A DNA stretch of 27,533 bases from an uncultured Clostridia bacterium (GCA_937901465.1 CALGTU010000040.1:1-27533), one strand, 5' to 3'. Counted from the first letter of the stretch, positions 1-8,483 are shown. The notes: a model not told the origin generated them from the letters alone. Numbers and translations: made by a program.

Positions 1-24
1 TATCAGAAGTGGTTTTTGGATTTA

Positions 25-600
25 TTAATAGCATTCTCTACCGAGTTCAAAAGCCTTTTTGTTGAGTTCAAGGAATTTAGCAGGTACACATTCTTCAAGT
101 GCTTTAAGCCATACTTCCTTTTCAATGCTCATTTTCGTTGAAACAACTCCCATAAGAACAACATTAGATGCCTTCGCAGAACCAGCCTGTTCAGCAAGTT
201 CAAGAGCGTTTACCGAAACAAAATCAACTCCTGCATTACGGAACTGATTAAAAATATCTTCAGGATATGTTGTTGCACCTGTAATAACAGGCATAGGATC
301 GAGTTTCTGAGTTGAAGTTATAATTGTTCCGCCTTTTTTAAGATAAGGAAGACTTCTTGCCGCTTCAAGCTGTTCGAATGATACTATAAGATCAGCTTCT
401 CCCTTTTCTACTACAGGAGAATAAACCTTATCACCATACTTTACATAAGTCACAACAGAACCCCCACGCTGAGACATTCCGTGAACTTCTGACACCTTAA
501 CTTCAAATCCCTGCATAAGAAGAACATGTCCGAGAATTCTTGAAGCAAGAAGTGAACCCTGTCCTCCAACGCCGACTATCATAATAGATCTTGTATCCAA
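25..600 (-). CDS. iorB: Indolepyruvate:ferredoxin oxidoreductase, beta subunit
   Basis: This 191-residue protein is the small subunit of the enzyme that oxidatively decarboxylates aryl pyruvates (indolepyruvate, phenylpyruvate) to aryl-acetyl-CoA while reducing ferredoxin in the cytoplasm. The N-terminal glycine-rich segment IMIVGVGGQGSLLASRIL and the following EVHGMSQRGGSV motif are typical of the gamma/beta domain of 2-oxoacid:ferredoxin oxidoreductases. The full length fits the family. The start is a TTG at 600, preceded at 9 bases by AAAGGA; the next in-frame ATG (residue 7) lies farther from this site. It follows iorA by 38 bases and is the last gene of the operon visible here. Only 24 bases lie downstream in the window, with no hairpin in them. 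Confidence 0.93.
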   Translation of the reverse strand: MDTRSIMIVGVGGQGSLLASRILGHVLLMQGFEVKVSEVHGMSQRGGSVVTYVKYGDKVYSPVVEKGEADLIVSFEQLEAARSLPYLKKGGTIITSTQKLDPMPVITGATTYPEDIFNQFRNAGVDFVSVNALELAEQAGSAKASNVVLMGVVSTKMSIEKEVWLKALEECVPAKFLELNKKAFELGRECY

Positions 601-638
601 TTTATATCGTCCTTTCGTTCAAAAACTTTAAAGTGTAA

Positions 639-2357
639 TTATTCTATAGCGTCAAACTTACAAAGTTCCTTACAGATTCCACATCCAACACAAAGAGTAT
701 GGTCGATGCAAGCCTTTCCTGCTTTAATTGAAATTGCAGGACATCCAAGTTTAAGACAAGCTTTACATCCCTTACACTTATCGTTTGATTTAAGAGGAGC
801 ATTGTGTTTTACATATTTAAGAAGAGCACAAGGGCGTCTTGAAATAATTACGCTTGGTGCATCAACTTCAAGTTCTTCAAGAATTGCCTTTTCTGTTTCA
901 GCAAGGTTATAAGGATCAACAACTCTTACTCTGTCAATGCCAAGTGCTTTACAGAGCGCTTCAAGATTAACCTTTGCAGCAACATCGCCTTTGAGATTAT
1001 ATCCTGTTGTAGGATTCTGCTGGTGTCCTGTCATGCCTGTAATTGAGTTATCCAGAATGATAACTGTTGAGTTTGTGGCATTATACGCAATATTTACGAG
1101 TCCTGTCATACCAGAATGCATAAATGTCGAATCTCCTATAACAGCAACAGACTTCTTTTCCATTTCAGGACGTGCCTTGTTCATACCGTGAAGTCCTGAA
1201 ATCGAAGCTCCCATACATACAGTTGTATCCATAGCACAGAGAGGCTGAGCAGCACCGAGGGTATAACATCCGATATCTCCTGATACTGTAATCTTGTGTT
1301 TTGCAAGATTATAGAATACGCCTCTGTGAGGACAACCCGCACACATAACAGGAGGTCTTACAGGAATTTCTGTAGGTATAGTAAGATAATCAGGAGAAAT
1401 TCCCTTGATTTTTTCTCTGATGATAGACTGCGAAAGTTCTCCTATAAATCCGAAAATTTCTTTTCCGATTACTTCACATCCAAGTTTCTTACACTGTGTT
1501 TCGATGATATCGTCAAGTTCTTCAATAACATAAACTGTTTCAAATTTCTTACAGAAGCTTCTTATTATGTATGAAGGAAGAGGATTAACAATACCGAGTT
1601 TGAGGTATGAAACACTGTCTCCGAGTGCTTCCTTTGCATAAAGATATGATGTTCCGCTTGTGATAACACCTATCTGACCATCATTCATTTCAATCTTGTT
1701 AAGAATAGATGCTTCCGCTTCCTGAATAAGTTTCTTTGTTCTTTCTTCAACAAAAACATGTCTACCTCTTGCGTTTGCAGGCATCATAACATTTTTCTGA
1801 GGATTCTTTACATATTCTTTGAGTTCTACTTCTTCTCTGTCACAAAGTTCAACAGCACTCTGTGAATGTGCAACTCTTGTAGACATTCTCACGATTACAG
1901 GAGTATCATATTCTTCAGAAAGTCTGTATGCTTCCTTTACAAAATCCTTTACTTCCTGAGAATCAGAAGGTTCGAGCATAAGAACTTTTGATGCAGCAGC
2001 GTGATGTCTTGAATCCTGTTCATTCTGTGATGAATGCATTCCGGGGTCATCAGCAACAGCAACAACAAGACCTCCGTTTACTCCTGTGTAAGCAGCAGTA
2101 TAAAGTGGGTCAGCAGCAACATTAAGACCAACGTGCTTCATTCCGCAGAAAGAACGTGCACCTGCCATTGAAGCACCTATCGCAACTTCCATTGCAACCT
2201 TTTCGTTAGGTGCCCATTCAGCATATATTTCTTCATATTTTGCAACTTCTTCAGTTATTTCTGTAGATGGTGTACCCGGATAACTCGATACAACATTACA
2301 TCCGGCTTCATAAAGACCTCTTGCAAAAGCCTCATTACCAAGCATAAGTTTCTTCAT
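639..2357 (-). CDS. iorA: Indolepyruvate:ferredoxin oxidoreductase, alpha subunit
   Basis: The 572-residue catalytic subunit pairs with IorB. The N-terminal pyrimidine-binding domain begins near residue 5 (SSYPGTPSTEI). The thiamine-diphosphate domain shows CAGCPHRG near 340, the GDIGCYTLGAAQP stretch near 360-372, and a GDS...DN cofactor motif at 408-437. The C-terminus is a two-cluster ferredoxin domain: C528, C531, C534, C539 followed by proline, then C556, C559, C562, C566. This is full family length with all expected parts. An AAAGGA site sits upstream of the ATG at 2357. The gene follows trpS with a 24-base gap. With the upstream aminotransferase it completes a transamination-then-oxidation route for aromatic amino acids that yields reduced ferredoxin. 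The substrate preference is inferred from the family, not visible in the sequence. Confidence 0.95.
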   Translation of the reverse strand: MKKLMLGNEAFARGLYEAGCNVVSSYPGTPSTEITEEVAKYEEIYAEWAPNEKVAMEVAIGASMAGARSFCGMKHVGLNVAADPLYTAAYTGVNGGLVVAVADDPGMHSSQNEQDSRHHAAASKVLMLEPSDSQEVKDFVKEAYRLSEEYDTPVIVRMSTRVAHSQSAVELCDREEVELKEYVKNPQKNVMMPANARGRHVFVEERTKKLIQEAEASILNKIEMNDGQIGVITSGTSYLYAKEALGDSVSYLKLGIVNPLPSYIIRSFCKKFETVYVIEELDDIIETQCKKLGCEVIGKEIFGFIGELSQSIIREKIKGISPDYLTIPTEIPVRPPVMCAGCPHRGVFYNLAKHKITVSGDIGCYTLGAAQPLCAMDTTVCMGASISGLHGMNKARPEMEKKSVAVIGDSTFMHSGMTGLVNIAYNATNSTVIILDNSITGMTGHQQNPTTGYNLKGDVAAKVNLEALCKALGIDRVRVVDPYNLAETEKAILEELEVDAPSVIISRRPCALLKYVKHNAPLKSNDKCKGCKACLKLGCPAISIKAGKACIDHTLCVGCGICKELCKFDAIE

Positions 2358-2381
2358 AGCTTAAATTCCTTTCAATTATAA

Positions 2382-3380
2382 TTATCTGAAATCGACAAAG
2401 CCGACCTTTCTGTAAACCTTTGACACAACTTTCTGTGAAATAGAAAGGGCTTTCTGTGCACCTTCTGTGTAGCACTTCTTGAGATAATCCTTATCTTGCA
2501 TAAGTCTTGCAAAATTATCTCTTACAGGCTGAAGATTATCAGCAACTGCTTCGCCTACCGCGAGTTTGAAATCGCCATAGCCTTTTCCATCAAATTCTTT
2601 TTCTATCTCTTCATAAGTTTTTCCTGTAACTGCAGAATAGATTGTCATAAGATTGTTTATTCCGTCTTTTCCATCAGCATATCTTACCTGAGAATCAGAA
2701 TCTGTAACAGCTCTCTTGAACTTTCTGATGATTGTATCCTTATCATCAAGTATAAGAATTGTTGCATTCACATTTTCGTCAGATTTCGACATTTTTTTGG
2801 TAGGCTCCTGTAAAGACATTACTCTTGCGCCTACTTTTGGAATATATGGTTCAGGAACTGTAAAAAATTCACCATATTTATTATTAAAACGCTGAGCGAT
2901 ATTTCTCGCAAGTTCGAGATGCTGTTTCTGGTCAGCGCCTATAGGAACAAGGTCTGCGTTATATGCCAGAATATCAGCTGCCATGAGAACGGGATATGTA
3001 AAAAGACCTGCATTTACATCATCTGCGTGTTTCTGTGATTTGTCCTTGAACTGAGTCATTCTTGAAAGTTCGCCAAACTGTGTTGAGCAAGAAAGCACCC
3101 AGCTGAGTTCTGCATGGGTTTTTGCATGACTCTGAATAAAAGCAATGCTTTTCTCAGGATCAATACCACAAGCAAGTAAAAGCGCATATGCCTGTAATGT
3201 GTTCTGACGAAGCTTTACAGGATCTTGTTTTACAGTTATAGCATGAAGGTCAACTATAGAATAAATACAGTTGTATTCTTCCTGTAAAGGTCCCCAATTG
3301 CGAATAGCACCGATGTAATTTCCGAGAGTAAATGTGCCTGTCGGCTGAATACCGCTGAATATTAACTTCTTATCTTCCAT
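2382..3380 (-). CDS. trpS: Tryptophanyl-tRNA synthetase
   Basis: Class I aminoacyl-tRNA synthetase charging tRNA-Trp in the cytoplasm. The HIGH-like motif region is PTGTFTLGNYIGA near the N-terminus and the KMSKS loop is visible as KKMSKSDEN near residue 195. The length of 332 residues matches bacterial TrpS. I place the start at the ATG at 3380, because GGGGAG lies 8 bases before it. A GTG nine bases farther upstream would overlap the previous stop codon region and has no site. It follows the aminotransferase by five bases and precedes iorA by 24, so it is embedded in an aromatic-acid catabolic operon. The leader of that operon is only about 30 bases, too short for a T-box. Confidence 0.96.
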   Translation of the reverse strand: MEDKKLIFSGIQPTGTFTLGNYIGAIRNWGPLQEEYNCIYSIVDLHAITVKQDPVKLRQNTLQAYALLLACGIDPEKSIAFIQSHAKTHAELSWVLSCSTQFGELSRMTQFKDKSQKHADDVNAGLFTYPVLMAADILAYNADLVPIGADQKQHLELARNIAQRFNNKYGEFFTVPEPYIPKVGARVMSLQEPTKKMSKSDENVNATILILDDKDTIIRKFKRAVTDSDSQVRYADGKDGINNLMTIYSAVTGKTYEEIEKEFDGKGYGDFKLAVGEAVADNLQPVRDNFARLMQDKDYLKKCYTEGAQKALSISQKVVSKVYRKVGFVDFR

Positions 3381-3385
3381 TTGTA

Positions 3386-4579
3386 TCACTCCCCGAAAAT
3401 TTCTTTTGTAAGATTTCCTAAAATCTCAATACCCTTTATAATCTGTTCATCTGTAGGTGTTGAGAAATTCAATCTGAATGAATAGGATTTATCATTTTCG
3501 TTGATTGTAAATGCAGTTCCCGGAACAACAGCAACTTTGTATTCCTCAACCGCCTTTTTACAGAATCCCATCATATCGCTTCCTTCAGGAACGCTTGCCC
3601 ATATGAAAAGGCCGCCTTCAGGACGAGTATATGTAACTTTCTTTGAGAAATGTTTATCCATTTCAGAAAGCATAAGATCGCATTTTTTTCTATAAATCTC
3701 ACGAATTCCGTTGAGATGTTCTTCCATATCAACTTCCTTCATAAAATTATCACAGATAACCTGAGACCAGATATTTGTATGAACGTCAGATACCTGCTTA
3801 CAAACAACCATTTTCTGAATAACAGGCTTAGGAGCGATAGAAAATCCTACTCTGAGACCGGGAGCAAGAGTTTTCGAGAATGTTCCCGAATAGATAACTC
3901 TTCCTTCTGTATCCATAGACTTGATAGAAACGATGTCTTCTCCTGCAAATCTGATATCGCCATAAGGATTATCTTCAAGAATCATTGTATTATACTTGCA
4001 AGCAAGTTCGTAAAGAGCTTTTCTCTTTTCAAGCGACATCGTAAGGCCAGTAGGATTCTGGAAATTAGGGATTACATAAATAAGTTTTACTCCTCCCTTT
4101 TTAAGTTCTTCTTCAAGAATTTCCATATTCATTCCATCATTTTCAAGCGGAACTCCTATAAGATCAGCATTATAAGAACGGAAACTGTTAAGACTTCCTA
4201 TAAAACTGGGTGATTCGCATATAAGCTTATCTTTTTCGTTGCAAAGAACCTTTGTAGCAAGTTCGTTTGCCTGCTGTGCACCTGAAGTTATAATGAGTTC
4301 ATCTGTTTCTGGATTGAAAATACCTTTTTTCTGCATATCTGACTTAAGAGTATCTCTCAAAGCGGTATAACCTTCTGTAATGTTATACTGTAAAGCAAGA
4401 ATAGGATTTTCGCTAAGCATTTTATCTGATATTTTCTTTATTGTTTCTGTAGGAAAAGCATTAGGAGCGGGATTTCCGGCCGCAAATGAAATTATATCAG
4501 GAAATGCACAAAACTTTAAAATTTCTCTTATAGCAGATGCCTGAAGCCCTGATACTTTATCAGAAAATACATAATTCAT
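3386..4579 (-). CDS. PLP-dependent class I/II aminotransferase (aromatic or aminoadipate type)
   Basis: This 397-residue fold-type I aminotransferase belongs to the branch that includes LysN/aminoadipate and aromatic aminotransferases and the catalytic domain of MocR regulators, but it has no DNA-binding N-terminus. Visible motifs are SFAAGNPAPNAFP near residue 31, NFQNPTG near 172, EDNPYGDIRF near 202, and the PLP lysine at about K236 in SGTFSKTLAPGLRVGF. It starts with ATG behind AGAGGT and is the first gene of the operon, downstream of a TTGCAA/TATAAT promoter. Its position ahead of trpS and iorAB suggests it makes the aryl-pyruvate substrates for IorAB. That role is inferred from context; other amino-acid substrates are possible. 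Confidence 0.9.
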   Translation of the reverse strand: MNYVFSDKVSGLQASAIREILKFCAFPDIISFAAGNPAPNAFPTETIKKISDKMLSENPILALQYNITEGYTALRDTLKSDMQKKGIFNPETDELIITSGAQQANELATKVLCNEKDKLICESPSFIGSLNSFRSYNADLIGVPLENDGMNMEILEEELKKGGVKLIYVIPNFQNPTGLTMSLEKRKALYELACKYNTMILEDNPYGDIRFAGEDIVSIKSMDTEGRVIYSGTFSKTLAPGLRVGFSIAPKPVIQKMVVCKQVSDVHTNIWSQVICDNFMKEVDMEEHLNGIREIYRKKCDLMLSEMDKHFSKKVTYTRPEGGLFIWASVPEGSDMMGFCKKAVEEYKVAVVPGTAFTINENDKSYSFRLNFSTPTDEQIIKGIEILGNLTKEIFGE

Positions 4580-4615
4580 AAAAATATACCTCTGTTTCTA
4601 ATAATATGCTCTAAT

Positions 4616-4644
4616 ATTATATCATATAATCACATATTTTGCAA
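4616..4644 (-). promoter_or_regulatory. Sigma-A-type promoter for the aminotransferase-trpS-iorAB operon
   Basis: On the minus strand TTGCAA (4639-4644) is followed after exactly 17 bases by TATAAT (4616-4621). Transcription would begin near 4609, leaving about 30 bases before the aminotransferase start. The -35 hexamer is a perfect palindrome. A separate plus-strand TATAAT at 4625-4630 faces the flippase gene but lacks a clear -35. The two promoters therefore appear to overlap. Confidence 0.6.
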
Positions 4645-4686
4645 TATTATTTTAAAGGAAATTCATTTTATTTTTGGGGTGAAATT

Positions 4687-6369
4687 ATGAAAAAAAAATC
4701 ATTTATATATAACTCTGCCATTCTTATAATATCCGCAATAATCGCCAAACTGATAGGAGCTTTTTTTAAAATTCCTCTTACCAATATTCTTGGCGGAAAC
4801 GGTATGGCATATTTTTCATGTGCATACAGTATTTTTATGCCTGTCTACGCAATTTCTGTAACAGGTCTTCCGATTGCGGTTGCAAAACTCGTATCTGAAG
4901 CAAACGCAAAAAATGATTATAAAAAGATATCCGAAATAAAATATACTTCTTTGAAACTTTTTTTATCAGCAGGACTTATATTCACAATAGTTGTGATTTT
5001 AATTTCATACCCTTTTTGTAAATTTATAGCAAATTTGACTTTTGCATGGCCATCTGTGATTTTAATAGCACCAACTATATTGATAAGCTGTATAACATCG
5101 GTTTACAGAGGTTATTATGAAGGACTTCATAATATGTATCCTACCGCTATATCTCAAATCGTAGAATCAATCACAAAAATTATATTCGGTCTTTTATTTT
5201 CATACAAATCTTTCGAATTCCTTATTTACCATCCTGAAATAACAAAAAACTTAAAAGATTTCTTTAAAATATCATCTTCTGAAAATGAGATAATATATTC
5301 TATTTCTTCAGCAGCAGCAATTTCGGGCATAACTTTAAGTTCTCTTTTCGGAATGTTATTCATGGTTTTAAGATCAAAATCAGATAAATCTGCAATAAAA
5401 ATACGAAAATCAGATAATAAAAGTCTTTATAAATCACTTATCAAAATAGCACTTCCTGTATCAGCTGGTTCACTTATAACAAGTCTGACAACACTTTCAG
5501 ACCTGACTACAATCACTCATTCTATAGAAAAAATCGTTGAAAAATCTCCTGATTTCTTTGCATTTTTAGATATCAGCCAAAACGAAATCCCAGGATTTAT
5601 TTACGGTTCCTTTGTCGGACTTTCGATAACCGTTTTTAATCTTGTTCCATCAGTAGTAAATATGTTCGGAAAAAGCATATTCCCTGCCATTTCAGAAGCC
5701 AAAACGCTTAATAATTCTGATAAAATAAAATTATCCATTGAAAAAGCATTGCTCACCTCTGCATTTTTAGCGATTCCCTCAGGAATAGGAATAAGTTTTT
5801 TATCAAAAGAAATCCTCACATTTCTTTTCAAAGAAAAAGTTTATGAAATACTTATATCTTATAAATCCTTGTCAATACTCGGTATAGGAGTGATATTTCT
5901 TTCACTATCAACAACAGTATTTTTAATGTTACAAGCAATAGGAAGAAATGATATTCCTTTAAAAGCAATGATTTTAGGAACAATTATCAAAATTTCAGGT
6001 AATATTATCCTTATACCCATACCCGAAATCAATATAAACGGCGCTGCTATATCAACTACTATAAGTTATATAGTGATTCTCATTGTTTCTATCTCATCGC
6101 TCTTAAAAGAATCGGATATGAAAATAACCCGAAATGTAAAAATAAATATGGGGATAATGATTTACAGTTCAATATTATGTGGTTTATCAGCTAAAACACT
6201 TCACTGCATATTGTCAAATTCGCTTTCATACAAAATAAATTTGCTTTTGTCAATAGTATTTGGTGGATTTATTTACCTAATTTTTATTGCTGCAATTAGT
6301 TATTTTGACAAAAGTGCCGTAAAATCTATAAAAAACTCATATTTTTTGAAAAATTCTATTGAAAAATAA
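4687..6369 (+). CDS. MurJ/SpoVB-like lipid-linked polysaccharide flippase (MOP superfamily)
   Basis: A 560-residue polytopic membrane protein with roughly 14 hydrophobic segments. It starts with the family-typical short basic N-terminus and first helix (MKKKSFIYNSAILIISAIIAK, with the extra lysine seen here) and the GAFFKIPLTNILGGNGM loop. The conserved VYRGYYEG motif appears near residue 140 and an SGSLITSLTTL-like segment near 260. Such proteins (SpoVB, YabM, YtgP/MurJ) flip undecaprenyl-linked envelope precursors. The start is the ATG at 4687 behind GGGGTGA; a TTG-started reading frame beginning 48 bases earlier has no site. In B. subtilis yabM precedes yabN (mazG) and yabO (rqcP), and the same order is kept here. 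Which of the MOP subfamilies it belongs to cannot be decided by eye. Confidence 0.88.
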   Translation: MKKKSFIYNSAILIISAIIAKLIGAFFKIPLTNILGGNGMAYFSCAYSIFMPVYAISVTGLPIAVAKLVSEANAKNDYKKISEIKYTSLKLFLSAGLIFTIVVILISYPFCKFIANLTFAWPSVILIAPTILISCITSVYRGYYEGLHNMYPTAISQIVESITKIIFGLLFSYKSFEFLIYHPEITKNLKDFFKISSSENEIIYSISSAAAISGITLSSLFGMLFMVLRSKSDKSAIKIRKSDNKSLYKSLIKIALPVSAGSLITSLTTLSDLTTITHSIEKIVEKSPDFFAFLDISQNEIPGFIYGSFVGLSITVFNLVPSVVNMFGKSIFPAISEAKTLNNSDKIKLSIEKALLTSAFLAIPSGIGISFLSKEILTFLFKEKVYEILISYKSLSILGIGVIFLSLSTTVFLMLQAIGRNDIPLKAMILGTIIKISGNIILIPIPEININGAAISTTISYIVILIVSISSLLKESDMKITRNVKINMGIMIYSSILCGLSAKTLHCILSNSLSYKINLLLSIVFGGFIYLIFIAAISYFDKSAVKSIKNSYFLKNSIEK

Positions 6370-6419
6370 TAAAATATGGAGTAATATATATTTTGTACTT
6401 GTTTTAGGAGGCGAATTTA

Positions 6420-7193
6420 TTGTCCGTTTTTGAATTTAAAGAGAATTACAATATCGATGATCTCATTGAAATAGTCAAGATTCTCAGAAGCGAAAATGGT
6501 TGTCCATGGGATAAAGAACAGGATCACCATTCAATCAGAAAAGATTTCCTCGAAGAAACTTATGAAGTTCTCGAAGCGATAGATACAGATGATACTGAAC
6601 TTCTCAGAGAAGAACTTGGCGATGTTTTACTTCAGGTTGTTTTCCATTCTCAGATAGAAACAGAATGCAATTCGTTCACCTTTGATGATGTTGCTGATGA
6701 AGTATGCAAAAAGCTTATAACTCGTCATCCTCATGTTTTCGGTGATATAAAGGTTGAAAATTCAGAACAAGTTCTTAAAAACTGGGACAATATAAAGAAA
6801 AATACCAAAGAACAAGAAACTTATAAAGATACTCTTGAAAGTGTTTCAAAGATATTGCCTGCTCTCATGAGAAGCTATAAAGTAGCTCAGCGTGCTGAAA
6901 GAACCGGATTATCTGTTATCAAAGCTTCTCCCCTCGATATTCTTCTTGATGAGAAGGCTCAGAATATAGATAAAGAAATTTATTCAAGAATAATCGGAAA
7001 CACTCTTCTCTCGTTCGTAAACTTTGCCAGAAAGGTCGGTGTTGACCCTGAAGAAGCACTTCAGAAAGCAACTGACAATTATATTGAGGATTTCGGCAGA
7101 GTTGAAGAAACTATCAGGCTTGAAGGGAAAGATGCTTCTTCCCTTAGCATAGATGAACTTGACGCTATCTGGCAGAAAGTTCAGACAAAATAA
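6420..7193 (+). CDS. mazG: MazG nucleoside triphosphate pyrophosphohydrolase
   Basis: This 257-residue cytoplasmic all-alpha NTP pyrophosphohydrolase hydrolyses (d)NTPs to monophosphates and is linked to pool sanitation and ppGpp control in the family. The N-terminal signature ILRSENGCPWDKEQDH is followed by the metal-binding EExxE...ExxD arrangement in FLEETYEVLEAI and REELGDVLLQVVFHSQ. A second MazG half carries YKVAQRAERTG. The length matches E. coli MazG; the methylase domain fused to it in B. subtilis YabN is absent. The start is a TTG at 6420, nine bases after a perfect AGGAGG. It lies 50 bases after the flippase gene and 31 bases before hup, consistent with one operon. Confidence 0.95.
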   Translation: MSVFEFKENYNIDDLIEIVKILRSENGCPWDKEQDHHSIRKDFLEETYEVLEAIDTDDTELLREELGDVLLQVVFHSQIETECNSFTFDDVADEVCKKLITRHPHVFGDIKVENSEQVLKNWDNIKKNTKEQETYKDTLESVSKILPALMRSYKVAQRAERTGLSVIKASPLDILLDEKAQNIDKEIYSRIIGNTLLSFVNFARKVGVDPEEALQKATDNYIEDFGRVEETIRLEGKDASSLSIDELDAIWQKVQTK

Positions 7194-7224
7194 ATGCCAT
7201 ATGGGCAAAATGGAGGATTTTAAA

Positions 7225-7527
7225 ATGACAAAGGCAGATTTAATCAATGCAGTTGCTGCAAAAGCAGAAATCACAAAGAAAGATGCAGATAAGGCTGTTG
7301 CAGCTGTTATCGCTTCAATCGAAGAAGCACTCGTAAAGGGTGAAAAGGTTCAGCTCGTTGGCTTCGGTACATTCGAAGTAAGAGATCGTAAGGCTAAGGA
7401 AGCTATCAACCCTGCTACAAAGCAGAAGATCAAGGTTCCTGCTAAGAAGGCTCCTGCTTTCAAGGCTGGTAAGGCTCTTAAGGAAGCTGTTAACGCTCCC
7501 AAGGCTAAAAAAGCAAAGAAAAAGTAA
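7225..7527 (+). CDS. hup: HU family nucleoid DNA-binding protein
   Basis: The 100-residue HU protein bends and packages DNA as a dimer. It shows MTKADLINAVAAKA at the N-terminus, the GFGTFEVRDRKAKEAINPAT segment with the DNA-intercalating proline of the beta arm, and a lysine/alanine-rich tail (PKAKKAKKK) that slightly extends the usual 90 residues. The ATG at 7225 has GGAGG nine bases upstream; an upstream in-frame extension into mazG is rejected for lack of a site. Codon use is markedly different from the neighbours: lysine is often AAG and alanine often GCT, as in a very highly expressed gene. A strong terminator follows directly. Confidence 0.97.
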   Translation: MTKADLINAVAAKAEITKKDADKAVAAVIASIEEALVKGEKVQLVGFGTFEVRDRKAKEAINPATKQKIKVPAKKAPAFKAGKALKEAVNAPKAKKAKKK

Positions 7528-7541
7528 TATTTCTGATATTT

Positions 7542-7573
7542 AAAAGACAGCAGTCTTTCTGCTGTCTTTTTTA
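7542..7573 (+). terminator. Rho-independent terminator after hup
   Basis: Perfect 12-base arms AAAAGACAGCAG (7542-7553) and CTGCTGTCTTTT (7559-7570) flank a 5-base loop and run into a T-rich tail. It begins 14 bases after the hup stop codon. The rqcP ribosome binding site starts only a few bases downstream, so rqcP must be reached by read-through or from a promoter inside hup. Confidence 0.9.
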
Positions 7574-7591
7574 TTACAGGAGGTGTTTTTT

Positions 7592-7834
7592 ATGAGACTC
7601 GATAAATATCTTAAAAATGTCCGTCTTATAAAAAGAAGAACTGTTGCAAACGAAGCTTGTGACGCAGGAAAAATCGTTGTAAACGATAAAGTTGCAAGAG
7701 CATCTTATGATGTCAAAGTCGGAGATATCATCGAAATAAATATGGGTCAGACTCCCCTTAAAGTAAAAGTTATTTCTGTAAACGAAATAGTAAGAAAAGA
7801 AGAAGCGACAGAACAGTATGTTGTTATACCTTAA
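7592..7834 (+). CDS. rqcP: RqcP-type S4-domain RNA-binding protein
   Basis: An 80-residue protein that is essentially one S4 domain (MRLDKYLKNVRLIKRRTVAN..., then VNDKVARASYDVKVGDIIEI). It belongs to the RqcP/Hsp15 family, which binds obstructed 50S subunits and works with RqcH in C-terminal alanine tailing of stalled nascent chains. AGGAGG (7578-7583) lies 8 bases before the ATG at 7592; a GTG inside the ribosome binding site is not credible as a start. In B. subtilis the orthologue yabO follows the mazG-like yabN, supporting orthology. No rqcH is in the window. Confidence 0.9.
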   Translation: MRLDKYLKNVRLIKRRTVANEACDAGKIVVNDKVARASYDVKVGDIIEINMGQTPLKVKVISVNEIVRKEEATEQYVVIP

Positions 7835-7840
7835 ACAGAA

Positions 7841-7869
7841 AATCCTGAGAATATCTCTCAGGATTTTTT
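7841..7869 (+). terminator. Rho-independent terminator after rqcP
   Basis: Perfect 10-base arms AATCCTGAGA (7841-7850) and TCTCAGGATT (7856-7865) with a 5-base loop and six T residues (7864-7869). It begins 7 bases after the rqcP stop. Four A residues precede the stem, so it may also act weakly on the convergent gene at 7896-8483. Confidence 0.9.
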
Positions 7870-7895
7870 GTTATAATTTATAATTTTATTTATCA

Positions 7896-8483
7896 TTAAA
7901 ACTCCATAGGTGAAAGTTCAATACCTGATATCTCTTCTTCTTTTATCTCTTTTAAAAACAGATAATTAAATTTTTTATATACAACAAACTTTCTTCCGTC
8001 GTTTAAAAAAAATACTTGAGGTTCAGTAGAATGATTGCAGATAGTATAATCTATAGCATATTCTGATAATCCCAGTTCTTCCGCTTCGCTTAACCAAATA
8101 CGTTTCCTGATTAGTGTATTCCATTCGTTTTTTAAAATGTTATCAGGATTGATATTGTATTCTTCAGGAATAGAAATTTTCTCATATACAGCATTCCATG
8201 GAATAGGAATAGATTCACGACTTTCATAAAATGGATCATCAAGCAATAGAAAACCTCTGCCGTGATAATTACATATCTGTATTGTTAATTCATTTGAATT
8301 ATCAATTTTTGTAACAAGAAATAAAAAATACGGGCTTCTATGTCTATATATAATTATATCGTCATTTTTTGAAATAATAATATATTTTACTATTTCATTT
8401 ATCATAGCAATAACAAGAATAATAGCTAAGGGAATTAAAATCGCTTTAAGTATCTTTTTATGTTTTGCTGATAATTTTTTCAT
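7896..8483 (-). CDS. Unrecognised membrane-anchored protein
   Basis: I do not recognise this 195-residue protein. It has a basic N-terminus (KKLSAKHKKILK), one strongly hydrophobic segment at about residues 12-37 that would anchor it with the remainder outside, and a hydrophilic domain with no cysteine pairs or catalytic motif I can name. A segment with YHGRGFLLLDDPFYE occurs near residue 90. The ATG at 8483 has GGAGG seven bases upstream, and a separate promoter candidate lies just before it, so it seems to be a single-gene unit placed convergently to rqcP. The coding case rests on the strong start signals and the long open frame. Confidence 0.75.
   Translation of the reverse strand: MKKLSAKHKKILKAILIPLAIILVIAMINEIVKYIIISKNDDIIIYRHRSPYFLFLVTKIDNSNELTIQICNYHGRGFLLLDDPFYESRESIPIPWNAVYEKISIPEEYNINPDNILKNEWNTLIRKRIWLSEAEELGLSEYAIDYTICNHSTEPQVFFLNDGRKFVVYKKFNYLFLKEIKEEEISGIELSPMEF

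Noticed and set aside
3650..4213. A 187-codon open frame on the plus strand
   Set aside because: It is antisense to the aminotransferase, whose motifs cover the same region, and shows no family features.
4580..4615. A T-box or trp leader ahead of the trpS operon
   Set aside because: The predicted transcript leader is only about 30 bases and shows no stems or T-box sequence.
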